Assembly (NCBI GenBank): GCA_964470555.1
Contig: CAYYDG010000006.1
Coordinates: forward strand, 1-64,000
DNA length: 64,000 nucleotides
Direction: 5' to 3'
Source: RBC074 sp964470555
GTDB lineage: Bacteria; Acidobacteriota; Blastocatellia; RBC074
In this document: piece by piece, positions 61,984 to 64,000 of the stretch
Numbering within the stretch: the stretch's first letter is position 1
Layout of the letters: each line of letters begins with the position of its first letter
Notes under the pieces: model-generated
The model's input: only the letters and a program-made list of their open reading frames with translations
Database searches by the model: none
Told to the model about the DNA's origin: nothing
Translations under genes and position numbers: made by a program

Positions 61984-64000
61984 TCAGCCCGTGTTGCGCA
62001 TTCCCGCCGCGATGCCGTTGATCGTCAGCAAAATGGCGTACAACAGTTTTTCGCGGTCAGCGGCGGACAATTCCTTGTTGCGATTGCGCGCCAGCAATTC
62101 GACTTGCAGATAACTCATCGGGTCAACATACGGATTGCGAACCGCAATCGAACGTTGCAGCACCGGCGCATTGTCCAACAAACGCTTTTCGCCGGTAATT
62201 TGCAGCACCAGATGCACTGCGCGTTCATATTCCGCCGTCAACAATTTGAAAATCCGCTGGCCGAGCTTTTTATCCGGCGTTCGTTCGGCATATTGCCGCG
62301 CGATCTGGAAATCAGCTTTGGCCAGCGTCATTTCGATGTTGGAAATCGTGCTGTGAAAAAACGGCCAGCGCGCGTACATCTCTCGCAATAAAGCAAGATG
62401 CTTGCGCGGATTCGAATTCAAAAAACCTTCCAGAGCCGAACCGACCGCCAACCAGCCGGGCAGCAAATGGCGGCTTTGCGTCCAACCAAACACCCACGGA
62501 ATGGCGCGCAAATCGTCCAGACTTTTCGATCCGGCTTTGCGTTTGGCTGGGCGCGAACCGATTCGCAAATGTTGCAACTCTTCGACCGGCGTCGCCTGAG
62601 TGAAGTAATCCAAAAAACCACTGCCGCGCACAAACCCGCGATACGCGGCAAACGCTCGTTCGGAAATTTCCTCCATCACCGATTCCCACTGGCGAAGGGA
62701 ATTTTCCTCCACGAAGGCACGCGAAGGGGCACGAAGAATTTTCGCCACGTTGTTATGCGGATCACCAAGCCTCCCTGTCGCCGAATCTTCCCGTCGCCTT
62801 CCCTTCGTGTTCTCTTCGTGTGCCTTTGTGGAAGAAGTCCCAGGCAAACTGGCGGCAATGACGGCGGCGGTCGTCAATTCCAAACTGCGCATCGCAATTT
62901 CCGGCAAGCTGTATTTGGACGACACGACTTCGCCTTGTTCCGTGATTTTGATGCGTCCGGCAACGGTTCCGCGCGGTTGCGCCAGAATCGCTTCGTGGCT
63001 GGGGCCTCCGCCGCGACCGACCGTGCCGCCGCGACCGTGAAACAGCCGCAACTCCACGCCGAATTCGCGGGCGACTTCCCACAACCGTTCCTGCGCTTTG
63101 TACAACTCCCAACTGGACGTCAGGATGCCGCCGTCTTTGCTGCTATCGGAATATCCGATCATTACTTCCTGCAAATCGCCTTGCGAAGCCAGCACACGCC
63201 GATAGGCCGGATTTTCAAACAAGCGTCGCATCACGTCGGGCGCTCGGCGCAAATCGTCAATGGTTTCAAAGAGCGGAACAACGGCAATTGCGTTCGGAGT
63301 TCCGCTTTCCGGCGGTCTGCCGACTATGCCGCCTGAAGGCGGAACTCCGAACGCTCCTAAACCAGCTTGCTTCGCCAGCACCAGCACCGCCAGCAAATCG
63401 CTGGCTTCGCGCGTCATGCTGACGATGTAACTGCGAATGGAACGGCGGCTGATTTCGTCCAACGACCTTCGCGCGACGCGAAAGACATTCAGCGTTTCAG
63501 TGGTTTCGGCGGAATAGCGCGCATCCGTTGCCACCAGCGGACGCGGCGTCGAAAGTTCCGCCGTCAGCCAATCCACGCGCTCGGTTTCGTTCATCGCCGC
63601 ATAGTCGGTTTCAAATCCCAACCCGCGCGTAATTTCGGTCAGCGCCGCCGTGTGGCGTTCGCTGTGCTGGCGCAAATCCAGCGCCGCCAGATGCAGGCTG
63701 AAGACGGCGACCTGGCGCATCAACCGATCTACGGCGCGCGCGGCCAGCCGAGCTTTGTCGGCTTGTAAACTGTCGCGGACTAAACGCAGGTCTTCCCAAA
63801 ACTCTGCGGCGGTTTGGTAATCGCCTTCAACGGGTTTCGCCGATTTGGTCAACGCGGCAATGATCGGCAACGCCGGACGAATCGAAATCAATTGGTTCGG
63901 CGTTTCGATGCGCAGCGCGCCTTTCAGGTCGCGGTTGCGTTGCAGCGTGTTTTCCAGCCGCCGGTACACGAACGAAAGTTTCTGGCGATAGGGTTCTTCA
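61984..64000 (-). CDS. ppc: Phosphoenolpyruvate carboxylase, partial
   Basis: The C-terminal 672 codons of a PEP carboxylase, which fixes bicarbonate to PEP to give oxaloacetate, are present; the N-terminus is beyond the right edge. IGYSDSSKDGG, FHGRGGTVGRGGGPSHEAIL and the final INGIAAGMRNTG are invariant family stretches. Two low-complexity inserts break the usual spacing: FGVPPSGGIVGRPPESGTPN (63288-63356) and a 45-residue stretch around AHEENTKGRRREDSATGRLG (62706-62846). Both derive from word-like repeats and keep the frame. Confidence 0.95.
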   Translation of the reverse strand, partial: EEPYRQKLSFVYRRLENTLQRNRDLKGALRIETPNQLISIRPALPIIAALTKSAKPVEGDYQTAAEFWEDLRLVRDSLQADKARLAARAVDRLMRQVAVFSLHLAALDLRQHSERHTAALTEITRGLGFETDYAAMNETERVDWLTAELSTPRPLVATDARYSAETTETLNVFRVARRSLDEISRRSIRSYIVSMTREASDLLAVLVLAKQAGLGAFGVPPSGGIVGRPPESGTPNAIAVVPLFETIDDLRRAPDVMRRLFENPAYRRVLASQGDLQEVMIGYSDSSKDGGILTSSWELYKAQERLWEVAREFGVELRLFHGRGGTVGRGGGPSHEAILAQPRGTVAGRIKITEQGEVVSSKYSLPEIAMRSLELTTAAVIAASLPGTSSTKAHEENTKGRRREDSATGRLGDPHNNVAKILRAPSRAFVEENSLRQWESVMEEISERAFAAYRGFVRGSGFLDYFTQATPVEELQHLRIGSRPAKRKAGSKSLDDLRAIPWVFGWTQSRHLLPGWLAVGSALEGFLNSNPRKHLALLREMYARWPFFHSTISNIEMTLAKADFQIARQYAERTPDKKLGQRIFKLLTAEYERAVHLVLQITGEKRLLDNAPVLQRSIAVRNPYVDPMSYLQVELLARNRNKELSAADREKLLYAILLTINGIAAGMRNTG
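62706..62846. repeat. CTTCGTG-type word repeat inside ppc
   Basis: CCACGAAGGCACGCGAAGGG and CCTTCGTGTTCTCTTCGTGT with CCTTTGTGG make imperfect inverted arms within the coding sequence. The translated segment has no counterpart in ordinary PEP carboxylases, where the chain passes directly from the alanine-rich helix to the WxxVMEEIS helix. Confidence 0.7.
63288..63356. repeat. CCGCCTGAAGGCGG-type palindrome inside ppc
   Basis: GCGTTCGGAGTTCCGC and GCGGAACTCCGAACGC are perfect 16-bp inverted arms. Inside are CGGCGG and CCGCCTGAAGGCGG, the core of the element at 9111-9178. It adds about 20 residues in frame between the helix ending KQAGL and the conserved VVPLFETIDDL. Confidence 0.85.

Overview
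The window looks like chromosomal DNA of a free-living, GC-moderate heterotrophic bacterium. An Acidobacteriota member, perhaps class Blastocatellia, fits best. The supporting features are a PSD1/planctomycete-cytochrome-C protein, a Reg_prop two-component sensor, a remnant of an acidobacterial-style Ser/Thr kinase opening (GAGGMGEVWRAR), a GH57 branching enzyme and many word-like dispersed intergenic repeats. This placement is inference from gene content, not from a marker gene. I saw no rRNA or tRNA genes.

Layout. Positions 20-6755 hold a CRISPR array of 93 apparently identical 36-nt repeats (counted by eye) that runs off the left edge. It is followed by a probable leader and a complete type I-G (formerly I-U) cas operon on the minus strand: WYL regulator, cas3 with a C-terminal HD domain, csx17 (large subunit), csb1 (Cas7), csb2 (Cas5-Cas6), a cas4-cas1 fusion and cas2. 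From 17.6 to 19.0 kb there is a repeat-rich gap and a gutted IS256-family element. From 19 to 31.4 kb come a sulfatase, a small monooxygenase, a GH57 enzyme, an AraC regulator, a large hybrid-propeller histidine kinase with its LuxR-type response regulator, two tandem secreted paralogues, a kinase remnant and an MFS transporter. From 31.6 to 38 kb a PSD1 gene overlaps a DNA methyltransferase and a putative PD-(D/E)XK endonuclease, followed by a thioesterase gene broken by a 109-bp miniature transposon. From 38 to 50 kb lie mostly housekeeping or accessory single genes: MsrB, lactonase, FmdE, a VapBC-like pair, a CDF exporter, an amidohydrolase, a GPI-mannosyltransferase-like membrane protein, Dtd, an M20 peptidase, NurA, STAS and a P1 peptidase. 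From 50 to 62 kb a four-GAF sigma-54 activator sits next to a putative -24/-12 promoter with upstream inverted repeats. This promoter leads into an operon of a zinc-ribbon membrane protein, a STAS protein, TolC, HlyD, a double-ATPase ABC protein and two ABC-2 permeases. A phosphoenolpyruvate carboxylase gene runs off the right edge.

Three themes stand out. First, the type I-G system is intact and has a very long array. Second, dispersed intergenic repeats appear to have been inserted in frame inside several proteins (Cas4-Cas1, PSD1 twice, the ABC ATPase, PEP carboxylase twice, perhaps the AraC regulator), in a manner resembling the palindromic elements of Rickettsia proteins. Third, the sigma-54 activator, promoter and efflux operon form what reads as a self-contained regulated export module.
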